The position numbers were made by a program, and so were the translations under genes. Positions 15,714 to 25,176 of a stretch of 64,000 nucleotides of DNA are shown here, piece after piece. Position 1 is the first letter of the stretch, and each line of letters opens with the position of its first letter. The notes under the pieces were generated by a model that was not told the origin of the DNA, made no database searches, and saw only the letters and a program-made list of their open reading frames with translations. Source of the DNA: Alphaproteobacteria bacterium (lineage in GTDB: Bacteria; Pseudomonadota; Alphaproteobacteria; Micropepsales; Micropepsaceae); NCBI GenBank assembly GCA_015654635.1, contig JAATGP010000072.1, positions 34,024-98,023 on the forward strand, in the 5' to 3' direction.

Positions 15714-15762
15714 CCGACCCTCTCGGTGTAAACGAGATGCTCTACCGCTGAGCTAACCGCCC
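15714..15762 (-). pseudogene. 5' part (49 nt) of a second tRNA-Val (anticodon TAC)
   Basis: The minus strand from 15762 reads GGGCGGT (acceptor), GCTC-AGCGGTA-GAGC (D-arm) and TCTCG-TTTACAC-CGAGA (anticodon arm), then GGGTCGG of the variable region. After that, tRNA sequence stops: no TTCGAA T-loop and no ACCGCCC acceptor partner follow. This is the front two-thirds of a tRNA-Val(TAC) whose 3' end has been removed, probably by integration and later deletion. Confidence 0.75.
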
Positions 15763-15824
15763 GTAAGGCCGTCCCTCATACACGAGACCGCCAAAGCATC
15801 AAGCCTCCGTTTCAGAACCATCCC

Positions 15825-15868
15825 TTGACAACGAAGTAACCTACAGGTTACAGTAACCTAAGGGTTAC
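15825..15868 (+). promoter_or_regulatory. Promoter with two tandem palindromic operators
   Basis: TTGACA at 15825-15830 is a consensus -35 box. Two palindromes follow in direct succession: GTAACCTACAGGTTAC (15836-15851, perfect 7-bp arms) and GTAACCTAAGGGTTAC (15853-15868, 6-bp arms). They cover the expected -10 region (TACAGT at 15849-15854) and would block polymerase when bound. The likely ligand is the HTH protein encoded as second gene of this transcript. Confidence 0.7.
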
Positions 15869-15885
15869 ATATTCGTGGGGCTGAC

Positions 15886-16599
15886 ATGGATAAATCGACC
15901 GACGATGAAATCATCGCCAAGCTGAATGCCATCGATCGCAGCGTGGGTTGGGCGGTTCTGGCGCTTGTGGGAACCCTCGTAACGCTGCTGGCGGTCTTTG
16001 CTGGTGCCTTTTTTACGGGTCACGCGGCCTTGCTCCAAAGCGAGGGCGTACAAATCGCGGTCGGCATTCTCTTCGCCGCTGCAATCTTCGTCCTTGCCCT
16101 GCGCATAGGCCAGCGCTCCCAGCCGCAGGCTTACCTCGAGAGCATGGAGCCGCGTATCTTGCGGCGGCGAATCGACGCCCATCACCGCTATTGGCGCTGG
16201 ACTCTGCTTTCCTGCATTTTCACGAGTTTCTGGAGTGCCATGAGCCTCGGCCACGCCTTCGCTCATGTCGGGCCGGATAACCGGTTTTGGGCTCTTTTGG
16301 CGGGCGCAATGTTCATCCCAGTGATTGCCCTCTTCTCTGCGATGTTGATCGTCGGCCCTGGCTGGATAAGCCGGGACATGCACCGCATCCTGAACGACGA
16401 CTTCATTCGCGCGCTGCGGGGCCGCGCGGAGCGGCTTGGTTATGCGGCGCTGATGATAGCTGTCGCCGGAGCGCTTCTCGTCGCCATCTGGCGCCCCGCG
16501 CTCACCCTGCCCGTGCTGAGCTGGGCGCTCTACGCGGGCTTTGCTATTCCAGCGCTCTATTACGTCATCGCCGATTGGCGGGCTGGCCGCGATGGCTGA
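15886..16599 (+). CDS. Multi-helix inner-membrane protein paired with an HTH regulator
   Basis: A 237-residue protein with about six membrane helices (about 20-45, 53-73, 105-125, 138-160, 187-205 and 210-230) and short charged loops. GGGG lies 6 bases before the ATG. I recognise no enzyme motif. It overlaps the following HTH gene by 8 bases, and both lie under the tandem GTAACC palindromes. Two-gene units of a membrane protein plus a small Cro/CI regulator are common in bacteria, often with unknown function. Substrate and role are unknown. Confidence 0.7.
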   Translation: MDKSTDDEIIAKLNAIDRSVGWAVLALVGTLVTLLAVFAGAFFTGHAALLQSEGVQIAVGILFAAAIFVLALRIGQRSQPQAYLESMEPRILRRRIDAHHRYWRWTLLSCIFTSFWSAMSLGHAFAHVGPDNRFWALLAGAMFIPVIALFSAMLIVGPGWISRDMHRILNDDFIRALRGRAERLGYAALMIAVAGALLVAIWRPALTLPVLSWALYAGFAIPALYYVIADWRAGRDG

Positions 16600-16810
16600 A
16601 CGCCGCCTTGGCAATCGCCTTAAGGAACTTCGCACCGCGCAGGGGCTGACCCAGACCGATCTGGCGGCCCTGGTCGGGGTCTCACGCAAGACCATCAACA
16701 CGGTGGAAAATTCGGTCTTCGTACCTTCCACCCTGCTCGCCTTGGCGCTCGCCAAAACGCTGAACGCAACGGTAGAAGAACTGTTCTTCATCATCGATGA
16801 CGACAGTTAG
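16592..16810 (+). CDS. Small Cro/CI-type HTH regulator
   Basis: A 72-residue protein starting at the ATG at 16592 inside the end of the membrane-protein gene; the longer frame from 16541 is a shadow of that gene. It is one helix-turn-helix domain: RLGNRLKELRTAQGLTQTDL, VGVSRKTINTVENSVFVPS as turn and recognition helix, and ALAKTLNATVEELFFI as C-terminal helix. The two palindromes 730 bases upstream are its probable operators, giving negative feedback on both genes. Nothing appears damaged. Confidence 0.85.
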   Translation: MAERRLGNRLKELRTAQGLTQTDLAALVGVSRKTINTVENSVFVPSTLLALALAKTLNATVEELFFIIDDDS

Positions 16811-16876
16811 TTCAAACGCAAACAGGACAGGCGGATTGCTCCACCTGCCCTGCGCGATAGACAAAATTGCCGAACC

Positions 16877-17149
16877 TTAGTTCAGCGAATCCTTCAGCTG
16901 CTTGCCAGGGCGGAAGCGGGGCTGTTTGGACGGCTTGATGGTGATCTCTTCGCCGGTCTGGGGGTTGCGCCCCTTACCACCAGCGCGCGTGGCGACGACG
17001 AAAACGCCGAAGCCGGTCAGGCGCACTTCATCGCCTTCCTTCAGCGCACCCGCGATCAGGTCGAACACCCCGTCGACAGCCTTGGCCGCGTCGTTTTTGG
17101 CAAGACCGGTCTGGTCGGAGAGTTTCTGGATCAAATCGTTCTTATTCAC
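16877..17149 (-). CDS. hupB: HU family histone-like DNA-binding protein
   Basis: A 90-residue protein, the standard length for HU. It has the N-terminal helical dimerisation part (MNKNDLIQKLSDQTGLAKND), the GFGVF turn and the DNA-contacting arm with RNPQTGEEI and PSKQPRFRPGK. HU bends and compacts DNA. The gene lies downstream of lon, as is usual in alphaproteobacteria, but has its own transcription unit, because a strong terminator lies between it and lon. Confidence 0.95.
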   Translation of the reverse strand: MNKNDLIQKLSDQTGLAKNDAAKAVDGVFDLIAGALKEGDEVRLTGFGVFVVATRAGGKGRNPQTGEEITIKPSKQPRFRPGKQLKDSLN

Positions 17150-17304
17150 TGTAATGGCTCCTTCTGAGAGGCGCGACCTAACTGCGTATAGTGCCTCGGG
17201 ACAGCGCGAAAATCTTGGAATCGCCGGCGCGATTTATTGGAATTTAGGTCGTGAGGGCCTAGCCGAGCAAGGACAACAGGCGCGAAACTCAAGGAACCCC
17301 CAAC

Positions 17305-17332
17305 AAAAAAGGCCAGTTTTCTGGCCTTTTTT
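17305..17332. terminator. Bidirectional terminator between lon and hupB
   Basis: GGCCAG and CTGGCC pair around a TTTT loop, with six A before and six T after, so the hairpin terminates in both directions. It is placed 64 bases past the lon stop and separates lon transcription from hupB. Confidence 0.9.
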
Positions 17333-17395
17333 ACCGGTACGGCGGCGGAATGGGCCCCGGCCGGGCCTAAAGCCCAGCCGGAAAACCCTGTTATA

Positions 17396-19822
17396 CTAAT
17401 GGGTTACGATGGAATCGGCGTCGGAATCAGACAGTTTTGGCGCCGGCGTCTCGTCCGGTTCCACCCAATCGATCGGTTCGGGCTCGCGCACCAGGGCAAC
17501 CTTCAAAGCCTCGGTCACCTTGGAAACCGGCACGATCTGCATCCCCAACTTCACATTGTCGGGAATCTCCGCCAGATCTTTTTCGTTCTCCTGGGGGATA
17601 ATCACCGTTTTGATGCCGGTGCGCAGCGCCGCCAGCAGCTTTTCCTTCAAGCCGCCGATCGGCAGAACCCGGCCGCGCAAGGTAACCTCGCCCGTCATGG
17701 CCACATCGCGGCGCACCGCAATGCCCGTGAGCACCGAGATGATGGCGACGCTCATTGCCACGCCCGCCGAAGGCCCATCCTTGGGCGTCGCGCCTTCCGG
17801 CACGTGCACATGGATGTCGGTCTTCTCGAACAAGGTCGGTTTGATGCCGAAGGTTGTCGCTTTGGAGCGGACATAAGACCGCGCCGCATCGATCGATTCC
17901 TTCATCACATCGCCGAGCTTGCCGGTGGTCTGCATGCGTCCCTTGCCAGGCAGTTGCACGGCTTCGATCTGCAGCGTGTCACCGCCGGTCTCGGTCCAGG
18001 CCAGACCGGTGACAACACCGACCTGATCCTCGCCCTCGACTTCGCCATAGTGATACTGGCGCACCCCGGCATAGGTGTTGAGGTTATCATCCGAGACGAT
18101 GATGGAGGCCGCCTTTTTGGAGACGATTTCCTTCACAGCCTTGCGCGCCAGATTGGCGATCTCGCGTTCCAGACTACGCACACCCGCTTCACGCGTGTGA
18201 TAGCGGATGAGATCGCGCAGGCCCGCATCGGTGATCGACCATTCCTCGGCCTTCAGACCATGCGCCTTCACCTGTTTGGGGATGAGGTGGCGTTTGGCGA
18301 TTTCGACCTTCTCGTCCTCGGTGTAGCCGGGGATACGGATGATCTCCATACGGTCCATCAAAGGCTGCGGCATGCGCAGCGTGTTGGCCGTGGTGATGAA
18401 CATCACATCCGACAGATCGAAATCCACTTCCAGATAATGGTCGTTGAAGCTGGCATTCTGCTCCGGGTCCAGCACTTCCAAGAGAGCCGAAGACGGATCG
18501 CCACGCCAATCGGCACCCAGCTTGTCGATCTCGTCCAAGAGGAACATCGGGTTTGCCGTTTTGGCCTTCTTCATCGACTGAATGACCTTGCCGGGCATCG
18601 AGCCGATATAGGTACGGCGGTGACCGCGGATTTCCGCTTCATCCCGCACGCCGCCCAGACTCATACGCACGAACTCGCGGCCCGTGGCGCGTGCAATCGA
18701 CTTGCCGAGCGAGGTTTTGCCCACGCCGGGAGGGCCGACCAAACACAGGATCGGGCCTTTCATTTTGCCGGCGCGTTGCTGCACCGCCAAATATTCCAGG
18801 ATGCGCTCCTTGACCTTCTCCAACCCGAAATGATCCTCGTTGAGGATGTCTTCGGCGAGTTGGATATCTTTCTTGGTCTTGGACTTCTTGCCCCAAGGCA
18901 GCGACAGCATCCAGTCGAGATAATTGCGCACGACGGTCGCTTCCGCGCTCATCGGCGACATCTGCCTGAGCTTGCGCATCTCGGCTTGCGCCTTTTCACG
19001 CGCTTCTTTCGACAGCTTGGTCTTGCGGATGCGGTCTTCGAGATCGTTCAGCTCGTCGCGGCCTTCCTCGCCTTCGCCCAACTCCTTCTGAATGGCTTTG
19101 AGCTGTTCGTTGAGGTAGTACTCGCGCTGGGTCTTTTCCATCTGACGCTTGACGCGGCTTTTGATCTTGCGCTCGACCTGGAGCACGCCGATCTCGCCTT
19201 CGATCAAGGCCAACACCTTCTCAAGCCGTGTCGCCGTATCCAGCGTCTCCAAAAGCTGCTGACGGTCGGCGATCTTCACCGACAGATGCGACGCCACCGT
19301 ATCGGCGAGCTTCGCCGGCTCTTCGATCTGCGCCACCGCCGCCATGGTCTCGGGCTGCACCTTGCGGTTCAGTTTGATGTACTGCTCGAAATTGGTTTTG
19401 ACCGTGCGCATCAAGGCTTCGGTCTCACGACCCTCGCCAATCGACTCGAACACGGGTTCAATTTGCGCCTGGAAAAAATCGGTGCGCCCGGTGAAGCCGG
19501 AGACACGGGCGCGGCTTTTGCCCTCGACCAGCACGCGAACGGTTTGATCGGGCAGCTTCAAGAGCTGCAGCACGGTCGCCATGGTGCCGATTTTATGCAG
19601 GCCATCTGGCGATGGATCATCGTCAGCCGCATTTTTCTGCGTTACCAGCAGAATCTGTTTTTCTTCCGCCATCACCTCTTCGAGGGCGCGGACGGATTTC
19701 TCGCGGCCGACGAATAGCGGAACAATCATATGGGGGAACACGACAATGTCGCGCAAAGGCAGGACCGGCACGAGCTGGGCTTCGGGCTTATCCGGTTTGG
19801 CGACGTTGGGATCTGACATCAT
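17396..19822 (-). CDS. lon: ATP-dependent protease La (Lon)
   Basis: An 808-residue cytoplasmic AAA+ serine protease that degrades misfolded and regulatory proteins. The start is the ATG at 19822 or the adjacent ATG at 19819, just after GAGGAG; the longer frame to 20002 has no ribosome site and unrelated sequence. In order: N-terminal LAN domain ([20 protein letters not shown]), coiled region, Walker [14 protein letters not shown], Walker [11 protein letters not shown], and protease domain with catalytic Ser in [12 protein letters not shown] and Lys in [13 protein letters not shown]. Length is normal. It follows clpX on the same strand and ends at a strong terminator. Confidence 0.97.
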   Translation of the reverse strand: MMSDPNVAKPDKPEAQLVPVLPLRDIVVFPHMIVPLFVGREKSVRALEEVMAEEKQILLVTQKNAADDDPSPDGLHKIGTMATVLQLLKLPDQTVRVLVEGKSRARVSGFTGRTDFFQAQIEPVFESIGEGRETEALMRTVKTNFEQYIKLNRKVQPETMAAVAQIEEPAKLADTVASHLSVKIADRQQLLETLDTATRLEKVLALIEGEIGVLQVERKIKSRVKRQMEKTQREYYLNEQLKAIQKELGEGEEGRDELNDLEDRIRKTKLSKEAREKAQAEMRKLRQMSPMSAEATVVRNYLDWMLSLPWGKKSKTKKDIQLAEDILNEDHFGLEKVKERILEYLAVQQRAGKMKGPILCLVGPPGVGKTSLGKSIARATGREFVRMSLGGVRDEAEIRGHRRTYIGSMPGKVIQSMKKAKTANPMFLLDEIDKLGADWRGDPSSALLEVLDPEQNASFNDHYLEVDFDLSDVMFITTANTLRMPQPLMDRMEIIRIPGYTEDEKVEIAKRHLIPKQVKAHGLKAEEWSITDAGLRDLIRYHTREAGVRSLEREIANLARKAVKEIVSKKAASIIVSDDNLNTYAGVRQYHYGEVEGEDQVGVVTGLAWTETGGDTLQIEAVQLPGKGRMQTTGKLGDVMKESIDAARSYVRSKATTFGIKPTLFEKTDIHVHVPEGATPKDGPSAGVAMSVAIISVLTGIAVRRDVAMTGEVTLRGRVLPIGGLKEKLLAALRTGIKTVIIPQENEKDLAEIPDNVKLGMQIVPVSKVTEALKVALVREPEPIDWVEPDETPAPKLSDSDADSIVTH

Positions 19823-20033
19823 GGTCTCCTCGCCGGGTTGACCGGCGGTTGCGAAGCGCTCTAGCCCCAAATGGGCGCAGGAACTCTTTATGTCGCCCGT
19901 TAGGGGCCGACTCCTGGATACAAAATGGGCGTCCCGATAACGGGTTTCAAGGCCACGCCACAAAACGGATGCAAGATTGCACCCGGAGCGTCGCCGCCGC
20001 AACAGGATGCGGGAATCTCCCTATGGCCCGGGC

Positions 20034-20069
20034 AAACAAAAGCGCCCCGACGCGAAACGCCAGGACGCT
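20034..20069 (-). terminator. Terminator after clpX
   Basis: On the minus strand, 12-base arms (AGCGTCCTGGCG and CGTCGGGGCGCT, with several G-T pairs) enclose a TTTCG loop and are followed by TTTTG. It sits about 20 bases past the clpX stop, so clpX and lon appear to be separate transcription units. Confidence 0.65.
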
Positions 20070-20089
20070 TGCTTGCTGCACAACCGCTC

Positions 20090-21355
20090 TTACGAAGCGC
20101 TTTGCTGCATTTGGCCCTTGTCGGAGTAGGTGTAAAGCGGGCGTGCCCGGCCTTCCACCACATCCGCGGTGATGACGACTTCCTGCACGCCGGTCAGCGT
20201 CGGCAATTCGTACATCGTGTCGAGCAAGATGCCTTCCATGATCGAACGCAGACCACGCGCACCGGTGCGGCGCTGGATGGCCTTCTTGGAAATAGCGCTC
20301 AGCGCTTCTTCCTGAAAGCGCAGCTTGACGCCTTCCATCTCCATCAGGCGCTGATACTGCTTGGCCAGCGCGTTCTTCGGGCGCGTCAGGATTTCGATCA
20401 GCGCCGGCTCGGTGAGATCGCCCAGCGTGGCAATGATCGGCAGGCGGCCAATGAATTCCGGGATCAGGCCGAATTTCAAAAGATCTTCCGGCTCCACATC
20501 CTTCAGCACTTCACCCATGCCGCGTTCGTCCGGGGCGCGCACGGCGGCGCCAAAGCCCATCGAGGAACCGGTGGTGCGCTGCGAGATAATCTTGTCGAGA
20601 CCGGCAAAGGCGCCACCGCAGATGAACAGGATGTTGGAGGTGTCGACCTGCAGGAATTCCTGCTGCGGATGCTTGCGCCCGCCCTGCGGCGGCACCGAGG
20701 CAACGGTGCCTTCCATGATCTTCAGCAATGCCTGCTGCACGCCCTCGCCAGAGACGTCGCGGGTGATCGAGGGGTTGTCGGACTTGCGGCTGATCTTGTC
20801 GATTTCGTCGATATAGACGATGCCGCGCTGCGCCCGCTCGACATTATAGTCGGCGTTCTGCAGCAGCTTCAGGATGATGTTTTCGACGTCTTCACCGACG
20901 TAACCGGCCTCGGTCAGGGTGGTGGCGTCAGCCATGGTAAAGGGCACGTCGAGGATGCGCGCCAGAGTCTGGGCCAGCAACGTCTTGCCGCAGCCCGTGG
21001 GGCCGAGCAGCAGGATATTGGATTTGGCCAGCTCGACTTCGGAATTCTTGCCGCCTGCGTTGATGCGCTTGTAATGGTTGTGCACCGCCACCGAGAGCAC
21101 CTTCTTGGCGTGGGCTTGGCCGACCACATAGTCGTCCAGCACCTTGAAGATTTCGGCCGGCGTGGGCACGCCTTCGCGGCTCTTCATGAAGGAGGTCTTG
21201 TTCTCCTCCCGTATGATCTCCATGCACAACTCGACGCATTCGTCGCAGATAAAGACCGTCGGGCCCGCGATCAGTTTCCTGACCTCGTGCTGGCTCTTAC
21301 CGCAAAACGAACAGTAGAGCGTGTTCTTGGATTCGCCGCCGCTGGATTTACTCAT
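20090..21355 (-). CDS. clpX: ATP-dependent Clp protease ATP-binding subunit ClpX
   Basis: A 421-residue AAA+ unfoldase that recognises substrates and feeds them to ClpP. It has the N-terminal zinc-binding domain ([15 protein letters not shown], then [10 protein letters not shown]: four cysteines), Walker [14 protein letters not shown], pore loop GYVGEDVE, Walker [10 protein letters not shown], and the C-terminal sensor-2 region ([14 protein letters not shown]). Length and domains are complete. It lies directly downstream of clpP on the same strand, the usual arrangement; the gap of 190 bases may carry its own promoter. Confidence 0.97.
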   Translation of the reverse strand: MSKSSGGESKNTLYCSFCGKSQHEVRKLIAGPTVFICDECVELCMEIIREENKTSFMKSREGVPTPAEIFKVLDDYVVGQAHAKKVLSVAVHNHYKRINAGGKNSEVELAKSNILLLGPTGCGKTLLAQTLARILDVPFTMADATTLTEAGYVGEDVENIILKLLQNADYNVERAQRGIVYIDEIDKISRKSDNPSITRDVSGEGVQQALLKIMEGTVASVPPQGGRKHPQQEFLQVDTSNILFICGGAFAGLDKIISQRTTGSSMGFGAAVRAPDERGMGEVLKDVEPEDLLKFGLIPEFIGRLPIIATLGDLTEPALIEILTRPKNALAKQYQRLMEMEGVKLRFQEEALSAISKKAIQRRTGARGLRSIMEGILLDTMYELPTLTGVQEVVITADVVEGRARPLYTYSDKGQMQQSAS

Positions 21356-21545
21356 TCCATATTCCGGGCCTTTCGACCCGCCCTTTGAAAACGCAAGACA
21401 CCATGGACCTAATGTCCAGTTCCGCCTTGCACAACCCGCGCCAACCCAAATCGGCTTAGCACCGACTATTCGATCACGTTAACGCCGGGCGGATCAAGAA
21501 TTGTTTAAACCACTGTCATCCTGACAGGCACGCCAGAGCGCGAAA

Positions 21546-22175
21546 TCAGGGTTTATCCGTAGTCTCGCTGCGCTTGGCGAGGACGGAATCGATCAACCCG
21601 AAGGATTTGGCCTCTTCCGCAGTCATATAGGTATCCCGATCGAGCGCTTTTTCAATGGCCTCTACAGTTTGCCCGGTATGGTCCGCGTAAATCTCGTTAA
21701 GCCGCCGTTTCAACTTAACAATTTCTTGGGCATGACGGGCGATGTCGGCGGCCTGGCCATAATAAGAAGCCGAAGGCTGGTGCACCAGGATGCGGGAATT
21801 GGGCAGGCAGAAGCGCGAACCCTTCTCGCCAGCGCATAGCAGAAGCGACGCAGCGGAAGCCGCCTGACCGACGCAGAGAGTCTGCACCGCAGGGCGGATG
21901 TATTGCATGGTATCATAGATCGCCATGCCCGCCGTGACGACGCCGCCCGGCGAGTTGATGTACATGGAAATCTCTTTTTTGGGATTTTCTGCCTCTAAAA
22001 AGAGCAGTTGTGCCGTAATGAGACTGGCACCGTAATCCTCGACCGGCCCGGTAACGAAAATGATCCGCTCCTTCAGAAGGCGGGAATAAATGTCATAGGC
22101 GCGCTCGCCGCGGGAGGTCTGCTCCACCACCATCGGCACAAGCGTGTTCATGTAAACGTCGCGGGGGTCTTGCAT
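21546..22175 (-). CDS. clpP: ATP-dependent Clp protease proteolytic subunit ClpP
   Basis: A 209-residue serine peptidase forming the tetradecameric barrel that works with ClpX. The catalytic serine is in [13 protein letters not shown], the histidine in [13 protein letters not shown], and the aspartate in [19 protein letters not shown]. The N-terminus [34 protein letters not shown] is typical. In many alphaproteobacteria tig is immediately upstream; here a 3-kb block intervenes between tig and clpP. Confidence 0.97.
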   Translation of the reverse strand: MQDPRDVYMNTLVPMVVEQTSRGERAYDIYSRLLKERIIFVTGPVEDYGASLITAQLLFLEAENPKKEISMYINSPGGVVTAGMAIYDTMQYIRPAVQTLCVGQAASAASLLLCAGEKGSRFCLPNSRILVHQPSASYYGQAADIARHAQEIVKLKRRLNEIYADHTGQTVEAIEKALDRDTYMTAEEAKSFGLIDSVLAKRSETTDKP

Positions 22176-22401
22176 GGCTGCTCCTGATTCGACTTGAGAG
22201 TTGAGTAGGCTGAAAGGGGGAAGTCAACAAGCGGAACGGATTACCAGAATCGCCCGCCAAAGTCGCCGCAATGCCCTTAAAATAGTGATACTGCAGCGCG
22301 GCCCGGATGACGCGCCCGTACTACATAATAGCGCTCTGGCGATCTCGCCACGTCTAAACCACAGCCGCGGATGGACAAGATCGAAGCCACACTGACGCGC
22401 A

Positions 22402-22635
22402 TTACGGATCAGCTTCGCCCTCTTCTACCTCGCCTGGCACGAACTCGATAATGTCGCCGGGCTGGCAGGACAGTTGACGGCAGAGTGCGTCGAGGGTGGA
22501 GAAGCGGATGGCACGCGCTTTGTTGGTCTTAAGGATGGAAAGATTGGCAAGGGTAATGCCGACGCGATCGGCCAGCTCTGTCAGGCTGACCTTCCGTTCC
22601 AACATCACGCGATCAAGGTTGAGTTTGATGGCCAT
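22402..22635 (-). CDS. Cro/CI-type HTH regulator (DUF2975 partner)
   Basis: A 77-residue HTH protein of the short YozG-like kind: KLNLDRVMLERKVSLTELADRVGITLANLSILKTNKARAIRFSTLDALCRQLSCQPGDIIEF, ending in an acidic tail (EVEEGEADP). The gene starts 3 bases after the DUF2975 gene stop and is certainly co-transcribed with it. The pair DUF2975 membrane protein plus this HTH type recurs in many bacteria; the biological role is not known to me. Confidence 0.85.
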   Translation of the reverse strand: MAIKLNLDRVMLERKVSLTELADRVGITLANLSILKTNKARAIRFSTLDALCRQLSCQPGDIIEFVPGEVEEGEADP

Positions 22636-22637
22636 GG

Positions 22638-23309
22638 TCAGATCGTCAGATCGCTGTCGTTCTTCAGCGCCAGGCCCTGGCGGAACACTTCCGAAAGCGC
22701 CAGCACCAACAACCCGGTGAAGAAGTACGAACTGCCGAGATGGGAGTCGCCCCCGAAGTGGAATTCTTGCGCGTCGGGCAACCGAACGGCCATTCCCGAG
22801 ACAGACACGGCGGTATGGTGCGCCAGATAATCGAGCAAGACATGAACGAACAAGCCCTCGGCTATTGCGGAGACCAGCGAAAAGCCAAGCAGCGAAAAAC
22901 CGATGATCTGCACCAGCCGGAACGTGGGCTTGGTGAAGCTTTCGCCGCGCCCCACATTGCGGAATAGACGCCGCAGCAGGTCGAAGAGCAGCATGAAGAA
23001 CAGCACATGCAGCAGTGCGACCGGCAGTCCGGTGTGCTTGACGATTTCAAACAATCCGGCGGCGTCGTTGACGCGCATGGAAAGACCGCCATGGGCCAAC
23101 TGCGCTCCGAAGGTAGAATTTTGTAGCGATACCGTCCCCGGCAGGCCCAGGAACTCCACTTGTGTGGTGCCAAAATTGGCATTGCCCGGCAGTTTGGGAT
23201 CAATCGCGAGGACGATCAGGATGGCGACGGCCCCGATGCCGCAGAAAATTGTGAAAACCGTAAAGCCCCAGCGCAGCACACGCGGCAGCCAGCCCATTGT
23301 CGTCGTCAT
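22638..23309 (-). CDS. DUF2975 family inner-membrane protein
   Basis: A 223-residue protein from the ATG at 23309, with GAGGG 8 bases upstream. It has four membrane helices (about 13-35, 95-118, 135-160 and 190-208). The pattern after the second helix, LLRRLFRNVGRGESFTKPTFRLVQIIGFSLLG, is the DUF2975 hallmark. The function of the family is undefined; genes are usually followed by a small HTH regulator, as here. A small exported protein gene lies just upstream on the same strand. Confidence 0.8.
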   Translation of the reverse strand: MTTTMGWLPRVLRWGFTVFTIFCGIGAVAILIVLAIDPKLPGNANFGTTQVEFLGLPGTVSLQNSTFGAQLAHGGLSMRVNDAAGLFEIVKHTGLPVALLHVLFFMLLFDLLRRLFRNVGRGESFTKPTFRLVQIIGFSLLGFSLVSAIAEGLFVHVLLDYLAHHTAVSVSGMAVRLPDAQEFHFGGDSHLGSSYFFTGLLVLALSEVFRQGLALKNDSDLTI

Positions 23310-23331
23310 AAAAAATCCCTCGGTTGGTCTG

Positions 23332-23562
23332 TTAGAATTGTTTGGCGAGTGCGGTGAGATCACCGGCGATATCGAGCGCGTGGCCGAGGCACAGCCGGAC
23401 CGCCTGGAGCCTCAAGACTGCCTGCAGGCTGGCGCCATCTCCGAAGAACGGGCCCGCGACGCTTGACCGGGCGGGCGCTCCCGCGCAGGCCCCCACAGAG
23501 ATCGCCGTCGCAATCACAGCCCCAAAAACCACGTTTTGCAGGTCGATAGTTCGAAGGCTCAT
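23332..23562 (-). CDS. Small exported protein, first gene of the DUF2975 unit
   Basis: A 76-residue protein from the ATG at 23562, which has AGGTGA upstream; the longer frame to 23661 is translated promoter sequence. The N-terminus resembles a signal peptide with a possible lipobox (VIATAISVGACAG). The rest has no motif I recognise. It ends 22 bases before the DUF2975 start. The DNA upstream (23575-23645) is strikingly AT-rich with several ATCGAT repeats and probably holds the promoter of the three-gene unit. Confidence 0.5.
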   Translation of the reverse strand: MSLRTIDLQNVVFGAVIATAISVGACAGAPARSSVAGPFFGDGASLQAVLRLQAVRLCLGHALDIAGDLTALAKQF

Positions 23563-23744
23563 CGGATCACCTATATCGAAAGTCGATGCACTAACATCGA
23601 TGATCAATATATATTTATCGATAAACAGCAATAGGAACATCTTCATCAGGCCTTCGCCCACAGCCGGGGTGCCATTTTTGTGAGTGGCAAACGGGCCCGG
23701 CGGCGTGCAAACACCGTGGCGAGAAACAGCAATCAGGACCGGCC

Positions 23745-24731
23745 ATGAAACAGCACGCTTTCGGCAAACTCCCCGCCATTGTTACAGAGATCGGCTTCGG
23801 CGCTTGGCAGATCGGCTCGGCCTGGGGCGATGTCAGCGAGGAAAACGGCAAGGCGGCATTGAATGCCTCGCTGGACGCGGGCGTGACCTTCATCGACACT
23901 GCGGATGTCTACGGCGATGGCCGCTCGGAGAAAATTATCGCCGAGGTGCTCAAGGCCCGCGGCGGCGCCCGCCCCTTCGTCGCCACCAAGGCCGGGCGGC
24001 GGCTTAATCCGCATACGGTAGATGGCTATACCCGCAAAAACCTCGAAGCCTTCATCGATCGCTCATTGCAGAATCTTGGGGTCGACAGTCTCGACCTCCT
24101 CCAGCTGCATTGTCCGCCCACGGAGGCTTACTATAATCCTATTTTGTTCCAAGCTGTGGATGAAATCCAAAAAGCAGGTAAGATCAAAGCCTATGGGGTC
24201 AGCGTTGAGAAAGTCGAAGAGGCGCTGAAGGCGATCGAGTTCCCCAATGTCGTCAGTGTACAGATCATCTACAATCTGTTCCGCCAGCGCCCTGCCGAAC
24301 TCTTCTTCCAAGAGGCCAAGAAGAAGAATATCGCGGTGATCGCCCGCGTGCCGCTGGCCAGCGGCCTGCTCTCCGGCAAGATCACCAAGGACACGCAGTT
24401 TGCCGCCGACGACCACCGCGCCTTCAACCGCCATGGCGAGGCTTTCGATGTCGGAGAAACCTTTGCGGGCGTGCCCTTAAAGGCTGGCTTTCAAGCGGTG
24501 GATGAGATTCGCAAACTGGTCCCCGCCGGCGCCAGCATGGCGCAGTTCGCCTTGCGCTGGATCTTGATGAACGAGGCGGTGACGGTCGTCATCCCCGGCG
24601 CCCGCAACGCCGAACAAGCCCGCGCCAATGCCGAAGCCGCCGCCCTTGCTCCGCTTTCGAACGATGTGATGGCTGCTGCGCGCTCGGTCTACGACCGGCT
24701 GGTAAAACCGCACGTGCATCAGAAGTGGTGA
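23745..24731 (+). CDS. Aldo/keto reductase
   Basis: A 328-residue NADPH-dependent oxidoreductase with the (beta/alpha)8 aldo-keto reductase fold. The start follows a weak site. Visible elements are GFGAWQIGSAWGDV, DTADVYGDGRSEKIIAEVL (catalytic Asp and Tyr), ATKAGRR (catalytic Lys), and LLQLHCPP (catalytic His). The cofactor end is ALRWILMNEAVTVVIPGARN. Substrate cannot be inferred. It is divergent from the DUF2975 unit, with an AT-rich intergenic region shared between them, and convergent with the UrcA gene. Confidence 0.9.
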   Translation: MKQHAFGKLPAIVTEIGFGAWQIGSAWGDVSEENGKAALNASLDAGVTFIDTADVYGDGRSEKIIAEVLKARGGARPFVATKAGRRLNPHTVDGYTRKNLEAFIDRSLQNLGVDSLDLLQLHCPPTEAYYNPILFQAVDEIQKAGKIKAYGVSVEKVEEALKAIEFPNVVSVQIIYNLFRQRPAELFFQEAKKKNIAVIARVPLASGLLSGKITKDTQFAADDHRAFNRHGEAFDVGETFAGVPLKAGFQAVDEIRKLVPAGASMAQFALRWILMNEAVTVVIPGARNAEQARANAEAAALAPLSNDVMAAARSVYDRLVKPHVHQKW

Positions 24732-24831
24732 GGGCTTGCGTTAGCGGGACGGCGCGGTGCCCCTCAAGCCACAGATATGCGTAGCGACTGACCAAACCCG
24801 GTCGCGGGACCGCGATCAGCACGCGCCCCAC

Positions 24832-25176
24832 TCAGCGCGCCATCGCGGGCGCCGCCTGTTGCGTCAAACCGACCGCCTTCACGGCATCGGTGACCGCGCG
24901 GTTACGGCAGGCGGCGAAAGCCCGGGCGCGTTCGCCATTCGCCAGAGAACCGGAACGCTCGCCACAGACCGACCGCGCAGCCGCATCGATGCGGTCCAGA
25001 AGCGCTGCGGCGCCCTGGGCCGTGTTGGGATCGAGATCGTCATAGGAGACGATGGTGGTCCTCGGCTGGTAGCCGCCAGAGGACAGCGGCGCCATCGCCG
25101 CGATGGTGATGGACGGACCCGCCACGGCTGGCGCGTACAACAGGACGGAGGTCAGAGCAACGGCATAGGCTTTCAT
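24832..25176 (-). CDS. UrcA family exported protein
   Basis: A 114-residue protein from the ATG at 25176, with AAGGAG 8 bases upstream. The first 22 residues form a signal peptide (MKAYAVALTSVLLYAPAVAG). The mature part carries the UrcA pattern: SYDDLDPNTAQGAAALLDRIDAAARSVCGE, then CRNRAVTDAVKAV, with two cysteines likely paired. UrcA proteins are common periplasmic proteins of alphaproteobacteria such as Caulobacter and sphingomonads and have no known activity. It is a single gene. Confidence 0.8.
   Translation of the reverse strand: MKAYAVALTSVLLYAPAVAGPSITIAAMAPLSSGGYQPRTTIVSYDDLDPNTAQGAAALLDRIDAAARSVCGERSGSLANGERARAFAACRNRAVTDAVKAVGLTQQAAPAMAR

Noticed and set aside
17399..19717. A 772-codon plus-strand open frame covering lon
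   Set aside because: It is exactly antisense to lon, is histidine- and glutamine-rich without any domain, and reflects GC-rich codon use in the opposite strand.
19925..21388. A 487-codon plus-strand open frame covering clpX
   Set aside because: Antisense shadow of clpX; no ribosome site and no motif.
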